Shown one piece after another: positions 34,416-45,600 of a stretch of DNA of 64,000 bases (the stretch's first letter is position 1; each line of letters begins with the position of its first letter). The DNA is taken from the NCBI GenBank assembly GCA_023399155.1, contig JAEWQP010000030.1, positions 248,001 through 312,000 on the forward strand, given 5' to 3'. The notes under the pieces are model-generated. The model did no database searches and was not told the origin of the DNA. It saw only the letters and a program-made list of their open reading frames with translations. Both the position numbers and the translations under genes were made by a program. Source of the stretch: Verrucomicrobiota bacterium. Its GTDB lineage: Bacteria; Verrucomicrobiota; Verrucomicrobiia; Opitutales; Opitutaceae.

Positions 34416-35150
34416 ATGGCACTCAAGATCCTCGTCAACGGCGCCCGCGGGCGCATGGGACAAGCTATCATCGCCGCGGCGCGCGATGCCGGCCACACCG
34501 TCGTCGCCGAAGTCGATGCCGGCGATGACATCCGGGCGGCGATCGGCTCGTGCGAGGTGGTGATTGATTTCAGCGCTCACACCGCCACCCGCGGCGTGAT
34601 CGAGGCCGCCGTCGCCGCGGGCAAGCCGCTGGTGATCGGTACGACCGGCCATGCGGGTGCTGAGCGCGACGCACTGCGCACCCTCACCGCGAAGATCCCG
34701 ACCGTCTGGGCGGGGAACTATTCAATGGGCGTGAACCTGCTGTTCCACCTCGTCGGTCGCGCCGCGAAGATCCTACCCGCCGCCGATTTCGACATCGAGA
34801 TCGTGGAGATGCACCACCGCTTCAAGAAGGACGCCCCCAGCGGCACGGCCGCACGCCTGGCCGAAATCGCCCTCGAGGCACGCCAACTCGGACCCGAAGC
34901 GCTCGTGCACGGGCGCGAGGGCATCACCGGCGAACGGCCCCGCGGCCAGATCGGCATGCACGCGCTCCGGGGTGGCGATGTCGTCGGCGATCACAACGTC
35001 ATCTTCGCCGCGCTGGGCGAACGCCTGGAACTCGCGCACAAGGCCTCGGATCGCACGATCTTCGCGCGCGGCGCGGTGCATGCCGCCCAGTGGATCGCGA
35101 CGCAGCAGCCCGGGCTCTACGACATGCAGGATGCGCTGGGGCTGAGGTAG
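34416..35150 (+). CDS. dapB: 4-hydroxy-tetrahydrodipicolinate reductase
   Basis: 244 residues. The nucleotide-binding loop NGARGRMGQAI is at the N-terminus, GTTGH and NYSMGVN precede the substrate site, and the catalytic EMHHRFKKDAPSGTA block contains the His pair and the Lys. It reduces the DapA product with NAD(P)H in lysine/diaminopimelate synthesis. ATG 34416 follows a purine-poor leader; no better start exists. Confidence 0.97.
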   Translation: MALKILVNGARGRMGQAIIAAARDAGHTVVAEVDAGDDIRAAIGSCEVVIDFSAHTATRGVIEAAVAAGKPLVIGTTGHAGAERDALRTLTAKIPTVWAGNYSMGVNLLFHLVGRAAKILPAADFDIEIVEMHHRFKKDAPSGTAARLAEIALEARQLGPEALVHGREGITGERPRGQIGMHALRGGDVVGDHNVIFAALGERLELAHKASDRTIFARGAVHAAQWIATQQPGLYDMQDALGLR

Positions 35151-35151
35151 C

Positions 35152-35325
35152 GGGAAGCTGTAAGCGGTAAGCTGTAAGCGATTAGCTTTGAGCCGAGGCT
35201 GTCGCGGTCCTTCATCTTCTCGTCCACCCCAGCCGAGTTCACCGTTCATAAGGTGGCGCCTCTCATGCTCCTTCCACCGCTCCTCATCGCTTAGGGCTTA
35301 AAGCTTCTAGCTTACCGCTTCCTCC
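35152..35325. repeat. inverted heptad-like repeats flanking the dapB-ruvA spacer
   Basis: The left end reads gggaagctgtaagcggtaag, then ctgtaagcgattagctt; the right end reads cgcttagggcttaaagcttc, then tagcttaccgcttcc. The two ends are built from the same (taagcgg/taagct) units in opposite orientation and so could pair. The structure spans nearly all of the spacer between dapB and ruvA. Related in style to the ctagagg tracts at 29007, 42188 and 46660. Confidence 0.65.
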
Positions 35326-35958
35326 ATGATCGTCAGCATCCAGGGCACGCTTGTATCGGCCACCCCACTACTCGCCGTCATCGAAACGCATGGCCTGGGC
35401 TACGAGGTCCACGTTCCGATCACCACGGCGGAGAAACTCCCGCAGATCGGTTCGACCGCGAAGCTGCACACGGTCGCGATCTACCGCGAGGACTCCCAGG
35501 CGCTCTACGGGTTCGCGACCCACGACGAGCGCGATCTGTTCAAGCTTCTGATCGAGCACGTCTCGGGCGTCGGACCGAAAGTCGCCCTGACGATCATGAG
35601 CCGCCTCTCGCTGCCGGTGTTGCGCAGCGCCATCGCCAGCGCCGACATCGGCCTGCTCTCGAAGTGTCCGGGCATCGGCAAGAAGACGGCCGAACGCCTC
35701 GTGGTGGAGCTCAAGGACAAGATCGGGCTCGTCGGCGGCGGCACCGTGCACGTCGCCCTGCCTGGGACGCCCGCCGGAGCCTCGCCCGCCGTCGGGGCCG
35801 CCGCGCTCGACACACGCATGCACGACGCCGTGCTGGCGTTGACTGCGCTCGGTTACAAACTTCCCGACGCGGAGAAGGCCGTGCGCAAGGCCGCGGCGGC
35901 CAGCGGCAGCGCCACCACGACGACCGAGGAACTGGTCAAGCGCGCACTGGCGGGCTGA
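35326..35958 (+). CDS. ruvA: Holliday junction DNA helicase subunit RuvA
   Basis: 210 residues. Domain I OB fold (MIVSIQGTLV, YEVHVPITTAE, REDSQALYGFAT), domain II helix-hairpin-helix pairs (LLIEHVSGVGPKVALTIM, LSKCPGIGKKTAERLVVELKD) and domain III (MHDAVLALTALGYKLPDAEKAV) are all present. It binds four-way junctions and loads the RuvB motor. Neither ruvB nor ruvC is adjacent. Confidence 0.97.
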   Translation: MIVSIQGTLVSATPLLAVIETHGLGYEVHVPITTAEKLPQIGSTAKLHTVAIYREDSQALYGFATHDERDLFKLLIEHVSGVGPKVALTIMSRLSLPVLRSAIASADIGLLSKCPGIGKKTAERLVVELKDKIGLVGGGTVHVALPGTPAGASPAVGAAALDTRMHDAVLALTALGYKLPDAEKAVRKAAAASGSATTTTEELVKRALAG

Positions 35959-36351
35959 CCAGCCAGCGAATCGACACGCCTGATCCTGATTCCCTCGCTT
36001 GAATCTGGTCACAGCGGGCACCGGACTTCGCCAGGGCTTCGGCTTCGCGGGTCGAGGACGATCATGGCGTCCACCCAGCGGTCTCTGCAGAACCAGGATC
36101 ACGCCTTCACCGATCCACCCACGAGGTGATGCGCTGACGCGGCCGAATCGCCTGCAACGCTCGGTGCCCTCGGCTCTACAGGGCATCCGGAAACCGGTCG
36201 CGGGCAGGTCGGGGCCTCTGGCCGGGCCGCGGGTCGCTGAGGACGATTCGTCCTGCCTACAGCGCAACTCCCCAGGGGCTTCCAGGTTTGCGGATAGCCT
36301 CAAGGCCCCGTGACTTCTGTGTCCACCTTGTTGATACGATCCCGCCGATCG
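35959..36351. other. non-coding gap
   Basis: Convergent spacer between ruvA and the minus-strand protease gene. No gene was seen; the sequence contains short inverted GC-rich segments (for example ggtcgcgggcaggtcggggc) but nothing I can name. Confidence 0.3.
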
Positions 36352-39300
36352 TCACGGCGAACTTGAACCGGTGCGCGAGACGTGGACCCGGATGAACCGG
36401 CGTTGATGCGCCGCGGCCGGCTCGGGATCACGGTAGGTCAGCGCCCGCTCGTCCGGACCCGGCATGAAAACAAGGCCGCCCTGCCAGCTCTCCAGATCGC
36501 TCGAGACCTGAGGTTCGAAAACCAGATCCACCGCCCGCGGATTCGGCCGGAACGTGACGGCGAGATACTCCGCGCCCCCCTCGGTCACGAAATGCGTCTG
36601 CGGCCGGTTCTCCGGTGAAGCCGCGCCCGGATCGCTGCCGAATGCATACTCGAGGAGGTTGACGATTCCATCGCCATCGGGATCCGCGAGTTCGCCCCAA
36701 GTTCCGGCCCGCAAGGCGGGCTCGGCCATCGTGGCGTAGTCGAAATAAGACGACAGCCATGAATCGTAGGTCACTTCCACGTGGACGGCCACGGTTGACT
36801 CTGCCGTCTGCCCGTAGGGATCCTCCGCCGTGACGTGAAAAAGGTAGTTGCCGGGATTCCGGAACCTTACCTGGGTTTCGCGGGCGGCGTACGACCTGTT
36901 GACACTGAATCCGACCGGACCCGCCACATGCGTGAGATCCGGGGTACCGTCGGGACCCAGCAGCGACCAGGTGTAGGTCAGCTGCTCGTCGCCCGCCTCG
37001 CTCACGGCGCGCACGGACAGCTGCGTTTCAAGGCTGCCACCGACAACCGCAGGAGTCGCCCGCGCAGGCTCCGTGATGACGGGTGCCGCCACGACGCCGC
37101 CGACCATGAGTGCGAGCGTGCCCGTCTGCTCCGCGCCGTGGCGATCCACCGCCGTGACGCGCAGCCGATACTCGCCCGGGCGGGTGAACCGGACAATCGT
37201 CTGTCGCGCCGCGTGCGCGCCGTTGGCGGCGAAAGCCACCCCAGCCGCGCCCTCCTCCACACTCCACCAGTAGCGGATCAGGGTCTCGTCCTCGTCATCG
37301 CTCGCCTCCGCAGCGACCGTGACGAATGGCTGGTTCACAGACCCGAGCACATGCGGCGCGAGACTCAGCACCGGCGCCTGGTTGACCCGAGTGGTCCGAA
37401 AATCCATGCCGCTGATGTGGGCGCCGTCGATCTCGACCCGGCGGATGGCAGGCGAGAACGAGGCGCCCGGAGCCGATACCGCCACCTCGTGGCTGCCGGA
37501 TTCGAACCCTGCCAGCCAGTAACCCCCGCGGCTGTCGGTGACCGTGCGGCGATTCCCGGATGTGACGATCGCTCCGGCCAGTCCGAAGCCCCGATCGCGA
37601 ACGACGCCGGCGATCCCGAAGGACGCACCCTCCCCGGCCGCCAGCGTGATCCCAGCCATGTCGTCCGCGACCAGCATCGGCGGGGTCAGCGTCTGCGGCT
37701 CAAAGGCTTGATCGTCCGAAACCGCGCGGAGCAGCCAGGAACCGCCGGGCACACCTGGCAGTTCGAACCGACCCTCGCCACCATCCTCGAACGTGCTCGC
37801 GACTGTGGTGGACTGCCAGCCGTTGGTGACGGTCACCGCCGAGATGTCCGCGCCGCCGACGAGGGTGCCGGCGATCGTGAACGTGCGCTCGCGCATGAAG
37901 ACGTCGTCCACGTCGGAAAGCCCCACCTCGACGATCCGCGGCTCGAAGACGGCATCACCCGCCTCGACCGTGATCACGTGGCGTCCGGGCGAAAGCCCCG
38001 GCAGCGTGTACTCGCCGTACTGGTCCGTAGGCTCAACACGATCGCCGATCCTGACACGAGCGCCGGGCAGTGCGCTCCCGTCGGCGCGACGCACGGTCCC
38101 GCCGACGGAAAAGCCCTGCCAGTACCCGAGTATCGTCACGTCCCCGGTGTCCTGCGGCGTGGATACGGCATGGCTGAAGCCCTCCACGGCGAAAATCCAT
38201 CCTGGCGCACGCGCCTCCAGGTCCCAGCGCCCTCCGGGCACGCCGAGCAGCGTGAAGCTGCCGTCGGCATCCGACCACGCGGAGCGATAGCCATCGGCGC
38301 CCGGCTCGGTCGAATTATGCACAAACACGCCGGGAATCGGCCGCCCGCCCAGATCGGCAACCCGCCCGGTGATGCGTGACCCGGTCACGGCGCCCACGCG
38401 CACGAGCACGCTCGCTGATGCCGTGCCACCCCGCCGGTCCGAAACGCTGACGCGCGCCCGCCTGTCGCCGCCAACAGGCCAGGCATGAACGATCTCGGCG
38501 CCGGGGTAGACCGCTCCGCTGTCGTCGAAGGCCCACGCGAAAGAAAGCGGATCGCCATCCGGATCGCTGGCCGAGGCGGCGAACCACACCGGCTGGCCGA
38601 CGCCCGCATCGGATGCGCTGGCCGTCACCGCGACCACCGGTGGCCGATTCCCCGGAAACTCACCCACAAACACGGCCACGTCCACGGCCGCGGAATCGAC
38701 GCCGCTCGGCCCGAGCGGGGTCACGTGAATGCCCGCGGCGAGATCCGAGAACGTCCGCCCGATCGCAAGCGTGGCATCGTCGAACCGGTCCGGCGAGCCC
38801 GGCGTCGTATCTATGAGTTGGGTACCGCCTCCGGAACGCAGCCAGGGATCCCACCGCACGCCGATTCCCTGATGGACACCCGGGCGCGTCCCGGCCCACG
38901 CGGGATGGCGACGCAATTCGAACCAGTAATCGCGGTCGTCGTCGCGCCGGAGGCGAATCGCACGCACCGCGCCGTCCGTCACGGGCCCGGACACGTCGAG
39001 GGGGGCGAGGGCGAATGTCGCGCTGCCCGCCGCGACGCCCACGTCGGCCGAGGCGAGCCAGCCCAGGCGCTGCTTCTCCCAGGCATTGAAATGCCAGGCG
39101 CCGCCGCGGGCGGGCCCCATGGTGTCGAGCGTGTCGCCGTACTCCTCGTTGGCGCCGACGCCGAGGGGCGCGAGCACCTCGGACGGCTTCCAGGCGTTGG
39201 CATGCCAGAGTCCGAGGTTGTGTCCCAACTCATGAATGAGCACGCCCGCTTCAGGCGACTTGATCCAGCAGCCGCGCATCGCCACATAGCCCTGGCCGGA

Positions 39301-40569
39301 GAACGTCCCCGGCCCTCCCGTGTAGCGCACGGCCTCGAAATCGTAGTCGAGATAGTCGAACGCCGGCAGCCCGGCATTTCCCGGAACGGATTGCGGAGCC
39401 GCCGCCACGGCCCGCGCCGCCTGCAGCACGTTCAGCGCGTATCCGGAAACATCGTTCGCTGCATACCATGCCGCCGATTCCGGCAGCGTGTAGACGGGCG
39501 ACACCGTCCCCTCGATGCGCAGCCGGCCGAAGGAGTTTTCGTGGATAAAACCATCCGTTGCTGCAAACATCCGGGCGGCCGAGGTGGCACTCTCCGGCTC
39601 GAAGCCGGAAGGCTGGTCTGCAAAGCGTATCCGGATCATGAGCACACGACGCGCCCCGGGTGCGGCAGCCGCATCGTCGTCGCTTCCGTCCGTACCTTCC
39701 AGGTGAATCTCGCCACCTTCCGGCAGTCCGGCCTCCGCCTCCTCCAGCTCCGAGGCGAGCACCGGGAGGTGTGCCGCTGAACAAAGGTACACGACGCGAT
39801 CGCCCGTGTCGGCCGCCGTGGCGGTGGCGGGATCGGTCGATTCGCCGGACACGGCGCACACGGTCTCGATGCGTCGCCCGGCCGGGACCGGCTCGCCGGC
39901 ATCGAGCCGCCGGACAGGACTGTCGAGGAGGGCCAGGCGGCCGTCGACGGCGATGCCGTGAATGGCGAGTCTCGAGCGCGAGCCGGACTCAAGCCGTTTC
40001 CCGTAGGTGTAGGCATCATACGTCCGCCCGCCGATCACGACCTCCCGGCGGGTGGCGCGGAAGTGTACCGACAACGGATCCGGGCCGATGGCGGCCAGCG
40101 CATGCAGGCTCCCCATGCCGTCGACGCGTTCCTCGAGAAGCGCCGCGACTCCGGCCGGCAGCGACCGCCGAACCGCCCAAGGCACTGCGCTCTCGATCGC
40201 GCGCTGCGGATCGTTCGCGATCATCTCGTGCAGCAGGGCGCGCCGCTCGGCGGCCAGGCGCAGGCCCTGGGCCTCCGCGGCGAGCCGGCCTTCGGCATCG
40301 CGCTCGGCTAGATAGCCCGCCGCCCACGCATCGAAGCGACCGAAGACCTCGGCCTGCTGCTCCCGTGCGCGCAAACTCGCCGTCGAGCTGCGCCGCGCTT
40401 CCCCAGGCAATACGCGCGCGGCGTTCGAGCCTGGAGCGCCCGTCTGGGTCACGGTGCTATCGCGTCCCGAAGCCGCCGTCCCCGGCGCCTGAAGCCCGCT
40501 TCGCAGATGCCAAAGCACGCCTCCGGCCACGACGACCAGCGCCACAAGGATCCATGTCGCACGCCTCAT
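36352..40569 (-). CDS. large exported metzincin-type (gametolysin-like M11) protease with PKD and carboxypeptidase-like repeats
   Basis: 1405 residues. N-terminal membrane anchor or signal (WILVALVVVAGGVLWHL). The protease domain has a complete metzincin zinc motif HELGHNLGLWH (H446, E447, H450, H456), followed by LDTMGPARGGAWHFNAWEKQRLGW, whose Met and HFNA pattern fit peptidase M11. After it come a PKD-like domain (FAASASDPDGDPLSFAWAFDD), three or four carboxypeptidase-regulatory-like beta domains (ITGRVADLGGRPIPGVFVHN, FSVGGTVRRADGSALPGARV), two more Ig/PKD-like domains with 'YTWSLLGPDG' style, and a C-terminal segment typical of verrucomicrobial secreted proteins (DPDGDGIVNLLEYAFGSDP). 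Likely cell-surface or secreted. Confidence 0.85.
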   Translation of the reverse strand: MRRATWILVALVVVAGGVLWHLRSGLQAPGTAASGRDSTVTQTGAPGSNAARVLPGEARRSSTASLRAREQQAEVFGRFDAWAAGYLAERDAEGRLAAEAQGLRLAAERRALLHEMIANDPQRAIESAVPWAVRRSLPAGVAALLEERVDGMGSLHALAAIGPDPLSVHFRATRREVVIGGRTYDAYTYGKRLESGSRSRLAIHGIAVDGRLALLDSPVRRLDAGEPVPAGRRIETVCAVSGESTDPATATAADTGDRVVYLCSAAHLPVLASELEEAEAGLPEGGEIHLEGTDGSDDDAAAAPGARRVLMIRIRFADQPSGFEPESATSAARMFAATDGFIHENSFGRLRIEGTVSPVYTLPESAAWYAANDVSGYALNVLQAARAVAAAPQSVPGNAGLPAFDYLDYDFEAVRYTGGPGTFSGQGYVAMRGCWIKSPEAGVLIHELGHNLGLWHANAWKPSEVLAPLGVGANEEYGDTLDTMGPARGGAWHFNAWEKQRLGWLASADVGVAAGSATFALAPLDVSGPVTDGAVRAIRLRRDDDRDYWFELRRHPAWAGTRPGVHQGIGVRWDPWLRSGGGTQLIDTTPGSPDRFDDATLAIGRTFSDLAAGIHVTPLGPSGVDSAAVDVAVFVGEFPGNRPPVVAVTASASDAGVGQPVWFAASASDPDGDPLSFAWAFDDSGAVYPGAEIVHAWPVGGDRRARVSVSDRRGGTASASVLVRVGAVTGSRITGRVADLGGRPIPGVFVHNSTEPGADGYRSAWSDADGSFTLLGVPGGRWDLEARAPGWIFAVEGFSHAVSTPQDTGDVTILGYWQGFSVGGTVRRADGSALPGARVRIGDRVEPTDQYGEYTLPGLSPGRHVITVEAGDAVFEPRIVEVGLSDVDDVFMRERTFTIAGTLVGGADISAVTVTNGWQSTTVASTFEDGGEGRFELPGVPGGSWLLRAVSDDQAFEPQTLTPPMLVADDMAGITLAAGEGASFGIAGVVRDRGFGLAGAIVTSGNRRTVTDSRGGYWLAGFESGSHEVAVSAPGASFSPAIRRVEIDGAHISGMDFRTTRVNQAPVLSLAPHVLGSVNQPFVTVAAEASDDEDETLIRYWWSVEEGAAGVAFAANGAHAARQTIVRFTRPGEYRLRVTAVDRHGAEQTGTLALMVGGVVAAPVITEPARATPAVVGGSLETQLSVRAVSEAGDEQLTYTWSLLGPDGTPDLTHVAGPVGFSVNRSYAARETQVRFRNPGNYLFHVTAEDPYGQTAESTVAVHVEVTYDSWLSSYFDYATMAEPALRAGTWGELADPDGDGIVNLLEYAFGSDPGAASPENRPQTHFVTEGGAEYLAVTFRPNPRAVDLVFEPQVSSDLESWQGGLVFMPGPDERALTYRDPEPAAAHQRRFIRVHVSRTGSSSP

Positions 40570-40950
40570 CGGAAGGCGCCGTCCTGGGCGCGGCCGGATG
40601 AGGCATGGGAAACTGCGTGTGCCGTTCGGGTGGACATCGCGGATCGGGATGGCAGGCGAAGTGTGGCGTCGTGCGCGGCGGACAAGAGGTCTGCCTCAAC
40701 CGGAATGTCGGCCAGGGCGGGAACTCATGGATCGGCGCAACGGCGGCGACCTTCAGGCAATCCGCCGAGGAGATCGATGTTGAAATCGCTCAGGCGGCTG
40801 GAGGAAACTACTCACCCCTCGACCGACGCCGGACGAAACCCTGGAAACGACGGATGGACACTCCGGGGGCACGAATTCCGGGGCAACCGCCGACCTGCGC
40901 AGGATCAGCGTCGATCACGCAGATCAGCGGTTCTCCCCCGCCGCCGTCGG
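40570..40950. other. non-coding gap
   Basis: Lies between the pfp stop and the protease start, both on the minus strand, so it must hold the protease promoter. No gene, repeat or RNA recognised. Confidence 0.3.
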
Positions 40951-42180
40951 TTAGTGATGGCCGCCGGCGAGCCGGGCGCCCTTGGGTTGGCCGATCGCTT
41001 GCAGCAACTCGACGAACCACGGCGCATCCAGGTCGAACGGTTTGCCGCCCTTGATGCGCTCGAACTCGATGGCGCGAAGCACGCCACCCTGGTCCTCGTC
41101 GTGGCCGATCACGCCGCCCTCGCCGCGCATCGCGCAATCGACCGCGAGGTCGGTGCAGCTCTTGATCAGGCGGATGTCCTCCACGTTGGCCGGCGCCGAG
41201 CGCGCGAAGTATCCACTTTTCTGAACAAGCGTCTTCTCCGCCCCGATCATCGCGCCAAACTGCTTGCCGAACCAGGCTCCCGGGTTGACGGCATCGAGCT
41301 TGATGTGGCCAAACGCGTCGCGCGGGACGGCCTCGCCCTTCGCCTCCATCTCCTTGACGATGCTCTCCACGCCGGCACCCTCGCTGATGAAGAGGTTCAC
41401 GCCGCCGACGCGGTCCATCACGGCCTTGAGCCGGACCGCCTCAGCCGCGAGGTCGACTGCCATCTCCGGCACGAAGATGCCATGGACATCGTAGCGGGCG
41501 CGGTTGACTGGAAGCTCGTCGACAAAGTCCATGCGCGACAGGTGGCGGCGGTATTTCGCCGCAGTGGCGGCGGTGAGCCAGCCGCAGTTTCGGCCCATCA
41601 CCTCATGCACGATGAGCATGCGCGGGTTCGCCCCCTGCTCGGCCACGACATTGGTGAAATACCGGGCTCCCTCCTCGGCCGCGGTCCAGGCGCCGAGGCT
41701 CTGGCGGATGGGGAAGACGTCGTTGTCGATCGTCTTGGGCAGGCCGACGACCGTGAGGCCGTAGCCGTTTTGCTTGAGGAATCTTGCGAGGTCGGCGGCG
41801 GCTGTATTCGTATCGTCACCACCGATCGTGTGCAGCACGCTCACGCCGTCCTTCACCAGCTGGTCGGCCGCCACCTTCTGCGGGTCCTGGCCTTCCTTGA
41901 CGAGACCGCGCTTGAGGCAGTCCTTCACGTTGGTGAGCTTCACGCGGCTGTTGCCGATGGGGCTGCCGCCGAAGAGATGGAGCAGGCCGGCCTTCGAACG
42001 CATGGCAGGGGTGACGACCACGCTGTTGCCCTGCAGGAGGCCCTTGTAGCCTTCCATGTAGCAGAGGATCTCCACGGAGGGATGGAGCTCCGTGTAGCGC
42101 TCGATGAGTCCGCCGATGGCGGAGGACAGGCAGGGGGCAAGGCCCCCGGCGGTGAGAATGGCGACGCGTTTGGAGGACAT
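40951..42180 (-). CDS. pfp: pyrophosphate-dependent 6-phosphofructokinase
   Basis: 409 residues. GGDDTNT at 120-126 has Asp where ATP-dependent enzymes carry Gly, the accepted mark of PPi use; PKTIDND (148-154) contains the catalytic Asp, and HEVMGRNCGW is the fructose-6-phosphate site. It interconverts fructose 6-phosphate and fructose 1,6-bisphosphate reversibly using pyrophosphate, in glycolysis and gluconeogenesis. The first 9 codons and the leader are partly duplicated upstream (see 42155-42390). Confidence 0.94.
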   Translation of the reverse strand: MSSKRVAILTAGGLAPCLSSAIGGLIERYTELHPSVEILCYMEGYKGLLQGNSVVVTPAMRSKAGLLHLFGGSPIGNSRVKLTNVKDCLKRGLVKEGQDPQKVAADQLVKDGVSVLHTIGGDDTNTAAADLARFLKQNGYGLTVVGLPKTIDNDVFPIRQSLGAWTAAEEGARYFTNVVAEQGANPRMLIVHEVMGRNCGWLTAATAAKYRRHLSRMDFVDELPVNRARYDVHGIFVPEMAVDLAAEAVRLKAVMDRVGGVNLFISEGAGVESIVKEMEAKGEAVPRDAFGHIKLDAVNPGAWFGKQFGAMIGAEKTLVQKSGYFARSAPANVEDIRLIKSCTDLAVDCAMRGEGGVIGHDEDQGGVLRAIEFERIKGGKPFDLDAPWFVELLQAIGQPKGARLAGGHH

Positions 42181-42390
42181 GGGAAAGGAGGCTAGAGGCT
42201 AGAGGCTAAAGGCGAGAGGCGTGAGGTGGATTCAATCAGGAAGAACGCTGCGCGTTCATCTCTCGCGATTCCTGCTTCGCAGGAACGCTGGCGAGGCGCA
42301 CCACGGCCATGGCCGTCGTGGGAATGGCGACGCGTTTCGTGGACATGGGAAAGGAGGCTAGAGGCTAAAGGCTAAAGGCGAGAGGCGAGT
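42155..42390 (-). repeat. duplicated pfp leader with ctagagg heptad tract
   Basis: Bases 42155-42223 (pfp start codon region plus tgggaaaggaggctagaggc tract) recur at 42322-42390 with few differences. The upstream copy still encodes an ATG and MSTKRVAI-like codons but then diverges. The two copies are about 167 bases apart. Both contain the gctagag/gctaaag heptads found at several other gene starts or ends in this window. The remainder of the gap to 42650 has no gene. Confidence 0.85.
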
Positions 42391-42650
42391 CGATGCTGGA
42401 AGGGCGCGGACGCAAAGACTAAATCGGCACTGGCCGGCATGGATAATCGCACGTTGGCCGGAGGTGCGCAGGGGTTGGCTCGCCCCCGCGGGGACGGTTC
42501 GGCCGCCCGCCGACAAACGGCGGATGGTCAGCAAAGTATCGGCACCATTCCCTGTCTCTTGCCCACGGCGCTGTCGCACCAGTGGTCAGTCGCCGCAAGC
42601 GACCTACGGCGTGCGCACCACCCTATGCTGGTCAACGGCCCGACGCGGCT

Positions 42651-45600
42651 TCAGAGGTCTCGGGAAGCGCTCAGCGCGATACGGCGGCCCCTATCGACAG
42701 AGAAACGCGTGGGCCGAAGGCGGTTGTCGGTCAGGTCAATCACGTTGATCTGCACACGCGTGGCCCCTGGAGCGTGACGATCGTACGTGTAGCCGATCAT
42801 GGCGTCCCAGCGCACGCCGCCTCGCAGTTCATAGGAGTCGTCGAACGTCATCGTGTTGCGATAGGCCACGCCCAAGCCGAGTTCCAGACCGCGCAGCGCG
42901 CCCGCCGCGAATGTGTAGCGCGCGAGCAGTGACGCGCGGCGGTTGCCTCCGCGGTGGGGTCCATCGTTCGATCTTTCCACGCACCATGACGCGGTCGCGG
43001 TGAGTTCGCGCAGCAGATTCAAGTCAACGGCGCCGATCCATCCCTGTCGGACATAGTCGCGCCAAGTCGCCAGGCTCACGGGATCCCGAACCATCCGGCC
43101 GTCGTCCGACCAGAGCGGACCGGACGCGGCATGGTCGCGCTCCCAGGCCCATTCGCGGAACGACTGTCCGCGAACTGCTTCGCTAAACCAAGCGGTGTGC
43201 CCGATCACGCGATTCTCAAGCACATCGACGCGCAGTCCGATCTGGCCACCTCGATGCTGCTCGAGGCCGCCCGTGACGGGAACCAGCGACGCGCCGTGCA
43301 CCGCGTATCGACCTGTCGGCCCCGCCGCGAGGACCTCGTCCTGGGCGACCACTCCGAATAACGCGAACTCCCGCGTCAGGTGGAGGGAAAGCTCGCTTGA
43401 ACCCCGCAAGGCGCTGCGACGCGCGCGCGTCTGTTCCGGCATCAGGTACTCGGTCGCGCCAAAAGTGAGCGAAAGATCCAGCACGCCGTCGATGAGCTCC
43501 ATGCGATCGCTCGCCTCGAGACGGCGCTGATCCCTGCGGGCAGCCGCACCCGCCGCAGCAGTCTCTGCCTCCCAAGCGGCATCCCGGCGATGCCACATCC
43601 CCCCGGCCGACCACGCATGGTCGACGCCGACGGTCTGGAATCGTCCCGCAACGAGCATCTGAAGGGCAACATCATCGATGGACCGCACTTCGGCGGTGAG
43701 AAGGTCCAGGTTTAAGAAACCAAGCCCGTCGTATTCACTGGACTGTGACGCAAGCCTGAACTGTCGGGGGTCGTCGCGGTCGAGCCGGTGCGCGACGAGT
43801 GTGAGTTCGACGGCGGTACCGTCCGCAAGTTCGGTCCCGAGGTTCACGCTCGCCCCACGGATCCGTCCGTAGCCGGCCAGTTCGCGCGCCTGGGCTCTCG
43901 CCCGAACCTGATGCCGGTCCCACGTTTTCCTGCCCGCGAGCATCGCGCCCCAGCGGTCGTCGCGCGCGCGGTCCCAGGACACGAGCGCCGTGGCAGCGGC
44001 GGACCGATCGGAACCGAAGGCGCCGGAAACCTCGATGCTTCCCGAGGCGAACCCGGCCGTATCCACCCGTCCGGCGACCACGCGACGCGGCGAGAAGGCC
44101 GCCGAACGCTGTTGCACCCCACTCCAGGCCAGACCGAACGACTTGTCCGAGATCCGCTCCACGGTGACCGGAGCCACCACGCTGGCGATGGGCAGACCGT
44201 CGAGCAGCCCGGAATCCTGCCCGCCTTGTGCCGCTGGCTGCGAAACAAGATCCATCATGTAGGGCAGCGCCTCCTCCATGGACGAGGCGGCGATGTCTTC
44301 GAGGAACTGGCGATTCACCACTTGAACACAGGCTCCGACGTCGCGCAGGTTCGTACGCAGGCGGGAGCCGGCAAGAGAACTGGTCGAGGTGTAGCCGGTA
44401 TCCTCCGCCGCGCTCACCTCGAACGGCGAAAGCACGATCACGTCAGGATTGTTCGGATCGATCGTGGCCGACTGGTCGCCGACGGGCGCCTGGGGCACAG
44501 TCACTGTCACGAGACGCACCGCCGGTTCATCGAGCTTCGCACGATCCACGGCGACGCGGCTGGTCAGTTCCGTCACGAGTTGGAACTGAAGGGCCGATTC
44601 GAGGAGTTCGGCGCGAATCAGATCCGTCTCCTCCGGCGTTTCCGCGCGGCGCAGGAGATCTTCAAGGTCGCCGATCACACGCGCACCGAACAGTTTCTCG
44701 AGCCCGTCACCCTTCAATGGCCGGGGCGCGAGGCCGATCATATGCGTCACATCGCGTTGCCCCACGCGTCCGCGCAGGACGAGCCGGTGGTGCGTGCCTT
44801 CCGGGATCCGCACGATCGTCTGAACGGGCGCGCGCGGAAAGACGTCGGGGATTGTCTCCGGAAACGCCTGGTAGGGAACTTCCACGCCATTTCCATCCAA
44901 GAACTGGATACTCACATCGGACATGACCGGAGCATCGAGTGCCGTGAACATGCCGGTCAGTTCCCTTCGGATCTGCCGATCATCGGCGACGAAGCGCGCC
45001 TGACCCTGGCCGCAGGCGGCGAGCTTGGTGATCAGGAACGGGTTCGGCGCATCACCGATCCCGATTGGAAACACGCGCACCTTGCGGCGCCTGCGCTCGA
45101 CCATGGTGACGAGCGCCTTCTCCTCCCCGACATCGCCGTCGGTGAGCACGATGAGTATTTGCTCGCGATCGACGCGCTCGAATGCATCGAGGCACGCACG
45201 CAGCGCCTTCTGAAGCTCGGTACCACCGTCGATTCCGAGGGCGAGCACCCACGTCCGTGCTGCCGCGATCTCGGCATGCGTGGCCGGCATCCAACGTTCG
45301 CTGTAGAAGGTGTACCCCGTCGAGAATCGCACGACTTGGAAACGATCCTGGGGGCGCAATCGCGAGAGGCACTCAGCCAGACCGAGCTTGGCATTTTCGA
45401 GCCGCTGCCCGGACATCGAACCGCTTTGATCGACGAGGAAAAGTATATCGCGCGGCCCCGCGCGGTCCGATGACTGCGCCGCCGAGGGCGGAAAAACCGT
45501 GAGCATGCCGTAGTTTCCCGTCTGCGTGCTCTGGGTGACCCACGTCGGTACCGGGTCCGCGCCCAGCTGTGGCACGATTCGCAGGACAAAATCGCGATCA

